Below, piece after piece: positions 9,078 to 18,090 of a DNA stretch of 64,000 bases. How positions within the stretch are numbered: position 1 is the first letter of the stretch; each line of letters starts with the position of its first letter. Origin of the DNA: Aliivibrio wodanis (GTDB lineage: Bacteria > Pseudomonadota > Gammaproteobacteria > Enterobacterales > Vibrionaceae); assembly GCA_000953695.1 (NCBI GenBank), contig LN554847.1:1-64000 (forward strand), written 5' to 3'. Both the position numbers and the translations under genes were made by a program. The notes beneath the pieces are model-generated. The model saw nothing but the letters and a program-made list of their open reading frames with translations, was not told the origin of the DNA and ran no database searches.

Positions 9078-10534
9078 AAAGGTAGCTCCAAAATACAACG
9101 GGTTGGGTGGCGATAATAGTAGTATTTTCCTCCCATTTTTTTCATTAACTGGGCAACAACAGTTAAACCTATCCCCATATTGTGGTGACTTTTAGGTTGG
9201 GCATTGCTTTTAAAAAAACGCTGAAATACGTTTGGGTACTCTCCTTCATCTCTTACTTCAATACGAAGTTGTGAAGCTACACTAACAGAAATGCGAGCGT
9301 TTCCTTTACCATGTTGTAGGGCATTTTTAATTAAGTTATCTAAACAAATCCCTAACCAATAATAAGGTAAAGTTAGTTCTTGATCATGATCTAACTGATA
9401 AGTCAGATGATGCTTTTCTAAACAATGATCTAGCCAGTCTGATAGATAAGCGGTTTGAGGTTGAAATTGTGCGTTTGGATCTACGCTTAAAAAGCCTTTA
9501 CTGGTTTCTGCTAGTTGCGACAAACGTTGCTGATCTGCGAGTAATCGCCAAAATGATTCTTGCGTATCCTCGTTTAAAAAATCGAATTGTTGACGAAATT
9601 GCTCAACCGTTAAACCTAGACTAGTAATGGGGGTTCTTAATTCATGAGTGAGAAATTGTAAAATAAATTTTCTCTCTTGAGCCTCAATACGGCGTTGGCG
9701 AATGGCGATAAAAACCGAGCTTAAAAAAAGAATGGCAAGTGACATTATAATCCATTGATTACTATTACTAGCCGGTTGAATACATAAATTACTGTACTCA
9801 AAAGAACAGCTTTGCGTATTTTTTATTTTTGGTTCTATAGATATATTTAGCGCTTTCAGTAATGGACGCCAAGTTTCAGGGGTTATTGAAATAATACCAA
9901 ATTGAGTATTTAACCAAAGTATTCCATTAGGCATTAAATAAGCCCTATATTGGGATAAAAGAGCATCTCTACCTTGAGTTGAAATTAAGGAAAAGGCAGC
10001 AAACAGAGGGTGCTCTGGTGTTGCTAGGGTTAATTGCATCACGTACTGTTTGATAAACGTTGCTTTTTCACTAGTAGATAAGGTTTTAAGATAGCGATCC
10101 GCATAAGTGCCACCGGCAGGGTGAAATAGTTTGCCATGAGAGAACCAAGCATGAGAAAGAGGTTCATGACGACACAAGGCTAATTCAAACTGACTTGCTT
10201 TATCTAAGTTCGAATCTAAGGTCACTGTATTTATTTGCCAGGCAGTAGGGACAGTGCAGTGCTGCTGTATGGTTTTTAATGCCGATAAATCACCCCATGA
10301 GTAATGTTCAAAATTAGGGTATTGATTTTTACTCAGTAATAGAGAAGTTGGATATTGGTTTAGTTCTTCTAGCGGGATTCTTTGTTCATAAGGCAAAGAG
10401 CTCGCTTGCTGTAAAAAAATTTTCCACTGTGTTGGGATATTAAGTGATTCATCAGCATACAGAGGCAATGAAGAAAGCAGAGAACCTCCTCCTAACATTA
10501 TGAATAATATGTTTTGATATAATTGTTTTATCAC
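9074..10534 (-). CDS. vxrA: VxrA-like sensor histidine kinase
   Basis: 486 residues starting at GTG 10534. A signal/membrane segment (about 5-25) is followed by a large periplasmic sensor domain (about 30-258) with several cysteines, a second membrane helix (261-278), and the kinase core. HisKA carries FLTHELRTP with phosphoacceptor His297; the ATPase part has NLIKNALQHG (N box) and GIGLTVV (G2 box). In V. cholerae VxrA (WigK) responds to cell-wall damage. It is the first gene of a minus-strand operon with vxrB (ATGA overlap), vxrC and the glycosidase. Confidence 0.85.
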   Translation of the reverse strand: MIKQLYQNILFIMLGGGSLLSSLPLYADESLNIPTQWKIFLQQASSLPYEQRIPLEELNQYPTSLLLSKNQYPNFEHYSWGDLSALKTIQQHCTVPTAWQINTVTLDSNLDKASQFELALCRHEPLSHAWFSHGKLFHPAGGTYADRYLKTLSTSEKATFIKQYVMQLTLATPEHPLFAAFSLISTQGRDALLSQYRAYLMPNGILWLNTQFGIISITPETWRPLLKALNISIEPKIKNTQSCSFEYSNLCIQPASNSNQWIIMSLAILFLSSVFIAIRQRRIEAQERKFILQFLTHELRTPITSLGLTVEQFRQQFDFLNEDTQESFWRLLADQQRLSQLAETSKGFLSVDPNAQFQPQTAYLSDWLDHCLEKHHLTYQLDHDQELTLPYYWLGICLDNLIKNALQHGKGNARISVSVASQLRIEVRDEGEYPNVFQRFFKSNAQPKSHHNMGIGLTVVAQLMKKMGGKYYYYRHPTRCILELPL

Positions 10535-10611
10535 GGTTTATCTCTCTGCTTTTTGCTGTTGATTATAAACCGAACCTAATCACTATTGTCACCTCTATGT
10601 AACCATTGGTA

Positions 10612-11379
10612 CTACTTAGCGGACTTAAAATAATGATCCCAATTCTGACTTAATGAATCAAATTGAAACTCGCAAAACTCTTTTCTATCTTTCAAATAAT
10701 CGTTTTCGACTTCATCCAGTAAATTACTTTGCTTTTTTGGATCACTACCATAAACAAGGCATAAGGTAGAAAAATAGCGCTGTAAATCAAAACTATGTTC
10801 ATCAATATACTCTCCGAAATCGTAGTAATCAGGTCTATCCTCAGACTCAAATGCAAACATATCTGCCGCACTTATCGCAATATCATCACCATTATCTACA
10901 TAATTTAATAATAATATGGTTGCAAAATTATCGACCGCATCTTCTTCTTTTCCTAAAACTGGAATATTGTGGTCGGCAATATAAGCATGCCCTGCTTCAT
11001 GTAATAGAGTGTGCAGCAAGGTATCAATGGCTCCTAATTGTGGCGATTTATTAAAACGTTCTTGATATTTATTTTTAGAGAAATAGCTTAATGACTCTTG
11101 ATAGAAAGAATAAGGGATCTGAATGGTATGAATTTCAGGATCGTATAGAGGACCTTCTTTGGTTCCATATTGGATGGTTAAAGCACTATTGAATGAAAAA
11201 TAATGTTCAGAGAGTTGGCTAAGCGTATTGTTTATTTTACTTTCTTTAATGAACTTTTCTGTTACTGCGTCTTCGGGAGTGCTTGGTGGTAAATACTGAA
11301 TTGATATGGGAGCCGCGTTAACATATATGCTTGTTAATAATAAGGTTGCAAGAGAAAGTGATTTAATTTTTGATTTCAT
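10612..11379 (-). CDS. Exported putative zinc metallopeptidase, DUF4344-like
   Basis: 255 residues from ATG 11379 (TGGA ahead; a TTG six codons upstream is an alternative). It begins with a signal peptide (LATLLLTSIYVNAA), so it should be periplasmic or secreted. The motif LLHEAGHAYI contains HEAGH, a zincin HExxH, and EEDAVDNFATILLL downstream resembles the third-ligand region of the DUF4344 putative metallopeptidases. Substrate unknown. It lies upstream of, and in the same direction as, the vxrA gene, 77 bp away; co-transcription is not established. Confidence 0.7.
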   Translation of the reverse strand: MKSKIKSLSLATLLLTSIYVNAAPISIQYLPPSTPEDAVTEKFIKESKINNTLSQLSEHYFSFNSALTIQYGTKEGPLYDPEIHTIQIPYSFYQESLSYFSKNKYQERFNKSPQLGAIDTLLHTLLHEAGHAYIADHNIPVLGKEEDAVDNFATILLLNYVDNGDDIAISAADMFAFESEDRPDYYDFGEYIDEHSFDLQRYFSTLCLVYGSDPKKQSNLLDEVENDYLKDRKEFCEFQFDSLSQNWDHYFKSAK

Positions 11380-11453
11380 ATGTAATCCATTATACAAGTA
11401 GAAGATAATTCAATTATAGTAACGGAAAGGTTAAGGATCCAAAAATATGCTTC

Positions 11454-11467
11454 CTTGATCATGCTTC
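11454..11467 (+). repeat. RctB-type site overlapping the end of a GGDEF gene
   Basis: CTTGATCATGCTTC is identical to the right arm of the inverted pair at 5170-5183 and is the complement of the origin repeats at 271 and 341. It spans the stop codon of the diguanylate cyclase gene. Confidence 0.5.
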
Positions 11468-12607
11468 ATACATGACACGATCACGGCCAGACTTTTTTGC
11501 TCTATACAATTGATTGTCGGCAATATCTATAAATGTAATAAGCTTCTTTTCAATATTTGGTATTGTTGTCGATACACCAAGACTAACCGTTATGTGATCA
11601 TTACATTGTGAGTAAACATGAGGAATGCAACATTTACTGACGTTAAGACGTAAGTTCTCAGCATAAGTTACCGCACTATCAATATCGCAATTGGGTAACA
11701 AAACAATAAATTCCTCACCTCCGATACGAGCTAGCAAGGCGGAATCATGTTCTTGTTCAATAGATTTTAGTGCATCAGCTACTTTTTTTAAGGTTACATC
11801 ACCGGAAATATGACCATAATTGTCGTTATATGGCTTGAAGTAGTCAATATCAATTAAAATAACAGAGAAAGACCGTTGTTCTTTAATGCATTGATACCAT
11901 AGCGTCTGACTGTGAGAGTTAAAATAGGTTCTGTTTTTTAGCCCTGTTAATGCGTCGGTTTCAGACAGTAACTGGATCTTTTCATTCGCTTCTGAAAGCT
12001 GTTTTACCAACTCCTCATTTTTAATGCTTTCAGCTAACCATTGGTGCGATTGAATACTTAGCTTTCGGGCATAAAAGCCACTATAGATAATCCCAGTAGT
12101 AAAAAGGACACCAGCTTCAAAAGGTCGATTATCCCAAAAAATAAAATAGATAATGATGGGCATAAAAACAGACCAAAAGTAGGCATTGAAAGCTAACAGG
12201 TTATTAAGATGGTAGGTCACACCACCAAAAGCTAAACCGCAACAGATCAGAATTACCGATATATCAACATGGGTGTTGCCTTTCATCATTGCCAGAATCG
12301 TCCCACCAGACCAGACAAACCCAAGCATTGAAGAAGAGAGAGAATAAAAAATGCTGAGGCAAGATTGTTGAGTTATCGTTGTTAATTGCTTTTTCATTAT
12401 TTGTAATTGCAGTAAGCGTAAAGCAATGACAGAGCAGAGAGTGATAAACCAATAAAAGGCGTTTAAAGAAGGATAAAAATAGGCTTGAGAGACAAAAAAG
12501 CAGGCAATGGCAATCAGAGAGTGGTTTAGTGCAATAAATGGAAAGGCATCAAGGCTTTTTTTTAATTTTGATTGAAATATATGCTGCTTTAGCTCTGATT
12601 TTTCCAT
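11459..12607 (-). CDS. Membrane-bound diguanylate cyclase (GGDEF)
   Basis: 382 residues from ATG 12607 (an in-frame TTG at 12640 is possible). The N-terminal half has about six hydrophobic segments (roughly residues 20-185), then a short coiled linker and a GGDEF domain from about 220. The active site is intact as RIGGEEF (GGEEF 296-300) and the fold start LTGLKNR is present, so it should make cyclic di-GMP. No RxxD inhibitory site is seen upstream of GGEEF. No EAL domain. The neighbouring UPF0114 gene is divergent. Confidence 0.9.
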   Translation of the reverse strand: MEKSELKQHIFQSKLKKSLDAFPFIALNHSLIAIACFFVSQAYFYPSLNAFYWFITLCSVIALRLLQLQIMKKQLTTITQQSCLSIFYSLSSSMLGFVWSGGTILAMMKGNTHVDISVILICCGLAFGGVTYHLNNLLAFNAYFWSVFMPIIIYFIFWDNRPFEAGVLFTTGIIYSGFYARKLSIQSHQWLAESIKNEELVKQLSEANEKIQLLSETDALTGLKNRTYFNSHSQTLWYQCIKEQRSFSVILIDIDYFKPYNDNYGHISGDVTLKKVADALKSIEQEHDSALLARIGGEEFIVLLPNCDIDSAVTYAENLRLNVSKCCIPHVYSQCNDHITVSLGVSTTIPNIEKKLITFIDIADNQLYRAKKSGRDRVMYEA

Positions 12608-12828
12608 TCTAAGGCCATTAATAGTGTAAATGCTCAACAAACTGTATCATATACTGATTAATGCCACCTAACGAAATGTTAGCTCAATGTTAATTTAGTT
12701 TGGGTGTAGAAAAATAAGTCACATCCAAGCATTACTATTACAAATACGTAAAAGTAATATTCAATTTTAATATATTGTTACTGTATACAAAACAGATAAA
12801 CTGTATTCATCAACTAGAGAGAAAAATA

Positions 12829-13350
12829 ATGAAGAAAGCGTTTAATGTGTTTCGTCACATGGGGTGGATTGCAATCATCTGCTCTTTATTAAGTTCATTG
12901 CTACTGTTTGTGATGGGAGCCGTAAAAACCTATACCGCTTTTGCTGTGTTTTTATTTAATGAAGTGCCTCATGAAAGCTTGGCTCACATGGATACATCAG
13001 ATATCGCGATTTCCTATTTAATCAAATCACTTGATACCTTTTTAATCGCGTTTGTACTGTTTATTTTCTCACATGGTGTTTTTACTCTATTTATCTCAAA
13101 TAAGAACCCTAAAGATACGTCAACATACGTACTAAAGTGGATTAAAACACCTAATATTGGTCATTTGAAAAATGTCTTGGCTGAAGTAATTATTGTTATT
13201 TTATTTGTGAAATTTTTAGAGGTCGTCTTAGTAAATATTAATAATTTATCTTGGGATATCATGGTATTACCAATATCAATTTTGCTATTAAGTTTAGGTC
13301 TGAAATTTTTAGGTCTTGGTCATGAAGAAGATACATCAGCTAAAGAGTAA
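12829..13350 (+). CDS. UPF0114 (YqhA-like) membrane protein
   Basis: 173 residues from ATG 12829, chosen over an upstream in-frame TTG because AGAGAGA precedes it. Four hydrophobic segments are visible (about 10-35, 65-90, 120-145 and 152-168). The sequence FVKFLEVVLV and the overall layout match the UPF0114/YqhA family of inner-membrane proteins, whose function is unknown. It stands alone between divergent GGDEF and convergent gltS genes; a bidirectional hairpin follows. Confidence 0.75.
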   Translation: MKKAFNVFRHMGWIAIICSLLSSLLLFVMGAVKTYTAFAVFLFNEVPHESLAHMDTSDIAISYLIKSLDTFLIAFVLFIFSHGVFTLFISNKNPKDTSTYVLKWIKTPNIGHLKNVLAEVIIVILFVKFLEVVLVNINNLSWDIMVLPISILLLSLGLKFLGLGHEEDTSAKE

Positions 13351-13388
13351 GATCTGAGTTAGCTATGGGTAATAAAAGTAAATAGATA

Positions 13389-13423
13389 AAAGACCCTTGT
13401 TCATGATGAATTAAGGGTCTTTT
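13389..13423. terminator. Bidirectional terminator between the UPF0114 and gltS genes
   Basis: AAAAGACCCTT and AAGGGTCTTTT form a stem around a 13-14 base loop, with T runs on both strands between the convergent genes. Confidence 0.85.
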
Positions 13424-13429
13424 GCATTA

Positions 13430-14653
13430 TTAAACCATTTTAATAAAATAAGGAATAATAAGAGCGTTAGCGAGATCGATAAAAAAGGCACAAACCAAAG
13501 GCACTATAATAAAAGCTTGATGTGAATTACCATACTTCTGCGCTACTGCTGACATATTTGCCATCGCTGTTGGGGTTGAGCCCAGAGATATCCCTCCAAA
13601 TCCTGCACAAACCACCGCTGCATCGTATGTTTTTCCCATAAGAGGAAAGACAACAAAAATAGCAATACATATAGCAATAAAGAACTGAGCAGCCAAAATA
13701 ATAAAGATAGGGCCTGCTAAGTCGACTAACGCCCATAATTGCATACTCATTAAAGACATCGATAAAAATGCCCCTAATGCCATATCAGCAATCAGAGCAA
13801 CCGCAGGTTTACGAGCTGGCCAACGAGTACCCGTTAAGCGAGGGTAAGAGGCTGGTATTAAATTAGAAATTAAAATACCGGCAAATAAGCAACTCACGAA
13901 CAAAGGAAGATCTAACCCAAGCCCAGACACCACTTCATTTAAGATTGCCCCTAATATAATACAGATGTGAATGGCGAGCATAGCGTCTAAAAAGTCATAA
14001 GAGGTAATGCGGGTTTGTTTGGAGTCTTGTTGAATACCGACATCAACTTTCTCACCCTCATCAGCTTTTAAGTTGTGTTTATTAATTAAGTATTTTGCGA
14101 TTGGCCCACCCATTAAACTGGCAAGAATAAGTCCAAAGGTTGCACTTGCTATACCTATCTCCATAGCTGTATTTAAATCGAACTGCTCTCCAATTTTTGG
14201 CGCCCATGCGATAGCGGTTCCATGCCCACCAATTAAAGAAACAGATCCACTTAATAAACCAAAAACAGCGGGTTGATCAAGCATCAAAGCAAACCCTATC
14301 CCTGTGAGGTTTTGAATAAACATGTACCCGATGGTGATGGTTAATAAAATAATGAGAGGTTTGCCACCTTTAAAGAGATCTCTCAGACTGGCGTTAATGC
14401 CAATAGTAGTGAAGAAGTAAACCAGTAGAAGATCTCGAGTAGCTAAATCAAAAGAAACATCAATCTGTGTTACGTAGTGGAGAATGGCGAAAAGAATAGA
14501 AACAAGAATACCGCCAGAGACAGGTTCTGGAATACTAAATTCTTTTAGCCAATAGCTCATCTGTGTTAATCGACGGCCTAAGAAAAGAACAATTATCCCG
14601 AGAGTAATAGCTAAAAATGATTCGATGTGTAGTACACCATCAACGAAGTTCAT
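13430..14653 (-). CDS. gltS: Sodium/glutamate symporter GltS
   Basis: 407 residues, the usual length for GltS, which imports glutamate with sodium across the inner membrane. About ten to twelve hydrophobic helices are visible with a hydrophilic linker (about 192-215) in the middle. Family signatures include PEPVSGGI near residue 42, GSVSLIGGHGTAIAWAP (about 135-151) and GFGGISLGSTPTAMANM near residue 350; the two glycine/serine-rich motifs are the re-entrant loops of each half. AGGA precedes ATG 14653. A small membrane-protein gene lies upstream on the same strand. Confidence 0.93.
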   Translation of the reverse strand: MNFVDGVLHIESFLAITLGIIVLFLGRRLTQMSYWLKEFSIPEPVSGGILVSILFAILHYVTQIDVSFDLATRDLLLVYFFTTIGINASLRDLFKGGKPLIILLTITIGYMFIQNLTGIGFALMLDQPAVFGLLSGSVSLIGGHGTAIAWAPKIGEQFDLNTAMEIGIASATFGLILASLMGGPIAKYLINKHNLKADEGEKVDVGIQQDSKQTRITSYDFLDAMLAIHICIILGAILNEVVSGLGLDLPLFVSCLFAGILISNLIPASYPRLTGTRWPARKPAVALIADMALGAFLSMSLMSMQLWALVDLAGPIFIILAAQFFIAICIAIFVVFPLMGKTYDAAVVCAGFGGISLGSTPTAMANMSAVAQKYGNSHQAFIIVPLVCAFFIDLANALIIPYFIKMV

Positions 14654-14799
14654 AAATAATCCTTTAATATGAAAATATCGTAAAAAGGTATCATAACTGG
14701 GTTTGATGACGGCTTTTCTTCTCTAAAGTAATTCCGTGAACTGTTTCTAATTTTTATCTTGTTCTTTTAATCGCAATTATCACTCAATGGATGAATATA

Positions 14800-14970
14800 T
14801 TAACGTTGATTAAAGAGTAAATAGTCGTAGATATGATTTGTTTCTGATTGAGTAGGGACGTGTTCATTTATCTGGATTAATTGTTGTTTAATCGTATAGA
14901 TTCTAAAACCAACAACCAAAATAAGAACCAATGCGACAACATAAATAATTCCATTAGTTGATATGTTCAT
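14800..14970 (-). CDS. Small single-helix membrane protein (56 residues), unrecognised
   Basis: I read this ORF directly: it begins MNISTNGIIYVVALVLILVV and ends DYLLFNQR. One hydrophobic helix (about 8-22) near the N-terminus is followed by a polar tail, so it is a likely bitopic inner-membrane protein. AAGGTGG eight bases before the ATG is a very strong ribosome binding site, the main reason to call it. It is 146 bp upstream of gltS on the same strand and could be co-transcribed. Function unknown. Confidence 0.65.
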   Translation of the reverse strand: MNISTNGIIYVVALVLILVVGFRIYTIKQQLIQINEHVPTQSETNHIYDYLLFNQR

Positions 14971-15052
14971 GCTGCACCACCTTATTGAAAAACAATGATA
15001 ATGAGCGGTGAAACAACTATAGGTTAATTATGATTTTAATTTTGATAACTGG

Positions 15053-15087
15053 ATTAAAAAAACAGCCACTGATAATCGAGTGGCTGT
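15053..15087 (-). terminator. Terminator of the PepT-like peptidase gene
   Basis: On the minus strand AACAGCCACT and AGTGGCTGTT pair around an eight-base loop and are followed by a run of seven T. Confidence 0.9.
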
Positions 15088-15116
15088 TTCATTATTTTTT
15101 AGGACAATCGTTAAAC

Positions 15117-16223
15117 TTAACGAGTCAAATATGCCGCAACAAAGCGCGTAATGTCTACCATATCTGATACTTTAATAAACTCTTCCGTAGTATGAACTTT
15201 CGCCATACCTGTAGAAAGGTTTACGGTTGTTAAACCCTTTTCATTAAATATGTTTGCATCTGAACCACCACCCGTTGGTTTAGTTAGTGGGTCGATATTA
15301 ATGCTTTCAAACGCTTCTTTAATGCTTAACACATGTGGGTTTTCATCTGCGATTTTATATGCGTTGTATGCTCGAGTTGAAATGATTTCAATTTCAGCAC
15401 CGTGTTTATCTGCCGCTGCTTTAAAGGTTGATTCCATGTGCTCAACTTGTTTCGCGAGCTTTTCATCATCTAGAGAGCGAGCTTCACCTTCAATGTACAG
15501 TTCAGGCATAACAATGTTTGTCGCTTGACCACCACGAACCACACCAATGTTAGCTGTTGTTTCTTCGTCAATGCGAGACAGTGTCATGTTAGTAATAGCA
15601 TCTGCTGCAACCGTTAGGGCATTGATGCCTTCTTCTGGTGCTAAACCTGCATGCGCTGGACGACCTGTAATGGTTACTTTTAGGTTTTGCTGACCAGGAG
15701 CAGAAGTGATGATCGTACCAATAGGGCCGCCTGAATCTAGCACGATAGCGTGGTTAGATTGAATGTAGCTCATGTCGAAGTTTTTAGAACCGTGTAAACC
15801 GCCTTCTTCATAAACCGTAAAAGCAAGCTCTAGTGTTTTGTGTGCTTGATTGTTTTCTTTAATCACACGTACCGCTTCCATTACTGCAGCAATACCTGAT
15901 TTATCATCACCGCCAAGGATAGTGTTACCTTTAGAGCGGATCACACCATCTTCAATAATTGGCTCAATACCATTACCCGGAGTTACTGTGTCCATGTGAG
16001 AGCTAAATACAATGCTGCCCTCTAATGAGCCTTCTAATTTTGCATAAATATTAAAGCCATTTGATACATTCTCAGGTACTGGTAGTTTAGATACCATAAA
16101 GCCTAGCTCTCCCAATTGCTCTGCTAATGCTTCTGCAATTGCTTTTTCATTTTTTGATTCACTGTCGATTTGAATAATATCTAGGAAGTGATTTACTAAA
16201 CGCTCTTGATTCACTTGAGTCAT
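15117..16223 (-). CDS. M20-family metallopeptidase, PepT-like
   Basis: 368 residues, cytoplasmic, no signal peptide. It has the M20 di-zinc signatures: SHMDTV (His and catalytic Asp, near 80), GGDDKSGIAA (bridging Asp, near 115), EEGGLHGS (general base Glu and ligand Glu, near 148) and GGGSDANIFN (near 318). The dimerisation domain sits between. The sequence fits the PepT-like group (aminotripeptidase-like, shorter than true PepT of about 408 residues). It probably trims small peptides; the exact substrate is not readable. It is divergent from msrAB and has its own terminator. Confidence 0.88.
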   Translation of the reverse strand: MTQVNQERLVNHFLDIIQIDSESKNEKAIAEALAEQLGELGFMVSKLPVPENVSNGFNIYAKLEGSLEGSIVFSSHMDTVTPGNGIEPIIEDGVIRSKGNTILGGDDKSGIAAVMEAVRVIKENNQAHKTLELAFTVYEEGGLHGSKNFDMSYIQSNHAIVLDSGGPIGTIITSAPGQQNLKVTITGRPAHAGLAPEEGINALTVAADAITNMTLSRIDEETTANIGVVRGGQATNIVMPELYIEGEARSLDDEKLAKQVEHMESTFKAAADKHGAEIEIISTRAYNAYKIADENPHVLSIKEAFESINIDPLTKPTGGGSDANIFNEKGLTTVNLSTGMAKVHTTEEFIKVSDMVDITRFVAAYLTR

Positions 16224-16451
16224 GACTTTTCTTCTTTATTGTAAGGGAATAATAGGATCACTCTAACCAAAGAAAGCACAGAAAAAGATGCACTGAATCA
16301 ATAAATCGTCCGACTTGTCTACTATATCCGTGCGCTATATCTTAATAACCAAAAGCTATAACACAGAATTAATAATTGATAATATTTTGCAACTTTTTCG
16401 ATTTACATCACTCTGATAACTATATTAATAAGAAACCATAAAGAGGTTGAT

Positions 16452-17588
16452 ATGAAATCACGATTAAAAATTACAACAGTTGCTCTACTGTTTGCTTCAT
16501 TTTTTGCTGCTATGACAAGTTTTTTTTCTACCGCTGAAGATATGACTCAGCCAATGAAAGGGGACTATGAGGTTGCCACTCTTGCTGGAGGTTGTTTCTG
16601 GTGTACTGAATCTGATTTAGAAAAGTTAGACGGGGTGGTGGATGTTGTCTCAGGTTATGCCGGAGGCTCATTAGAAAACCCAACTTACAAACAGGTGTCT
16701 TCTGGAAAGTCTGGTCATATTGAAGTAATCCAAGTGACATTTGATCCAACAATTGTTAGCTATGAGCAAGTGCTTGATCAGCTATTTAGACATATGGACC
16801 CAACAGACAATAAAGGCTCATTTGTTGATAGAGGCCCACAGTATCGTCCCGCTATTTTCTTCCATAATGAAGATCAACAAGTGATTGCTCAAGAGTTTAT
16901 GAATGCGGTTGATGCCGTGAAAGTCTACCCAAAACCATTCGCGACAGAGTTAATTGAGTTTAAAAAGTTTTGGTTAGCAGAAGATTACCATCAAGATTAT
17001 TACAAACGTAATCCTATTCGTTATAAGTACTATCGTAATGCGTCTGGTCGTGACAAATACCTAGATTCAGTATTTGGTGAAGACAGAGAAGATAATCCAA
17101 AAACATTACGTCAGTATATTGATGAAAACAAAATGGCTCAAAATGTAAAGCAATACAGTAAGCCGTCAGAATCAGAAATTAAGAAAATGCTGACTAAACA
17201 ACAATACTACGTAACACAAAAAGAAGGAACAGAACGCCCGTTTGATAATGCGTACTGGGATAATAAAGCGGAAGGTATTTATGTTGATATCGTCAGTGGT
17301 GAGCCTTTGTTCTCATCAACTGACAAATACAAATCTGGTACAGGTTGGCCTAGTTTTACCAAACCAATCAATAAAGCGTACATAACTGAAGAAGACGATT
17401 TTGCATTATTCAGTAAACGTACCGAGATCCGCAGTAAATTTGCTGACTCCCATTTAGGGCATGTTTTTAGTGATGGACCGAAACCAACAGGGCTACGTTA
17501 CTGCATGAACTCAGCTGCCATGCGTTTTGTTGCTAAAGCGGATTTAGCAAAAGAAGGTTATGAGGAATATGTAAATTTGTTTAATTAA
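16452..17588 (+). CDS. msrAB: Peptide methionine sulfoxide reductase MsrA-MsrB fusion, exported
   Basis: 378 residues repairing both S- and R-methionine sulfoxides. A signal peptide (about 1-28) predicts the periplasm. MsrA (about 38-200) has GGCFWCTE with catalytic Cys48. MsrB (about 210-375) has [27 protein letters not shown] with catalytic Cys351. The MsrB zinc cysteines are absent (SGEPLF), as is the resolving cysteine of the GWPSF motif (Thr there). Unlike the pilB fusion there is no thioredoxin domain, so reductant must come from elsewhere. AGAGG precedes the ATG. A terminator follows. Confidence 0.92.
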   Translation: MKSRLKITTVALLFASFFAAMTSFFSTAEDMTQPMKGDYEVATLAGGCFWCTESDLEKLDGVVDVVSGYAGGSLENPTYKQVSSGKSGHIEVIQVTFDPTIVSYEQVLDQLFRHMDPTDNKGSFVDRGPQYRPAIFFHNEDQQVIAQEFMNAVDAVKVYPKPFATELIEFKKFWLAEDYHQDYYKRNPIRYKYYRNASGRDKYLDSVFGEDREDNPKTLRQYIDENKMAQNVKQYSKPSESEIKKMLTKQQYYVTQKEGTERPFDNAYWDNKAEGIYVDIVSGEPLFSSTDKYKSGTGWPSFTKPINKAYITEEDDFALFSKRTEIRSKFADSHLGHVFSDGPKPTGLRYCMNSAAMRFVAKADLAKEGYEEYVNLFN

Positions 17589-17606
17589 TTGCTTATAATA
17601 AATAGG

Positions 17607-17641
17607 TAAAGAGCTAAGAGGTTTACTCTCTTAGTTCTTTT
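17607..17641 (+). terminator. Terminator of msrAB
   Basis: AAAGAGCTAAGAG and CTCTTAGTTCTTT pair with one mismatch around a short loop, followed by T5. Confidence 0.8.
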
Positions 17642-17832
17642 TGCGACACAAATAGATTGTTTAACCTCGTGCTTTTGGTATACCCATTAGATGTGCATCA
17701 AAAATGATACTTATTCTATAATTATGGTTATTGATAAAGTTGTAGTATTAAAGAGTGATAAGCATCATACGTTTAATATTAGTGATAATGATAATATCTT
17801 CTCGTTGAATTGAGTCTATAAATGGATATTTT

Positions 17833-18048
17833 ATGAAGGCTAGAGGCTTAACATTACTGAGTTTAATTTTTATTATTGTATTTTTTGGGATTGCATTTAT
17901 TTTTTTTACTATACATAGCGATTTTTCAAAGGCAGAGATAGCCAATGAGCCACAAATTATCGATGACAGCGTAGAGATTGCAGAAAAGCAAACAGTGAAT
18001 GAAACTAAGCAAGGAAATCTAAGGGTATTTTTTTTAGGTGATAAGTAA
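17833..18048 (+). CDS. Small membrane-anchored protein (71 residues), unrecognised
   Basis: The N-terminus has one long hydrophobic helix (about residues 7-27, TLLSLIFIIVFFGIAFIFF), followed by an acidic, polar tail of about 40 residues. TGGA seven bases before ATG supports translation. I do not recognise a family. The opposite-strand ORF (17748-18104) covers the same bases and lacks a ribosome binding site, so I prefer this frame. Convergent with the following oxidoreductase gene. Confidence 0.5.
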   Translation: MKARGLTLLSLIFIIVFFGIAFIFFTIHSDFSKAEIANEPQIIDDSVEIAEKQTVNETKQGNLRVFFLGDK

Positions 18049-18090
18049 ACGCTGCATAAAATTAATACGATCCCCTTTCTTATCTGTATT

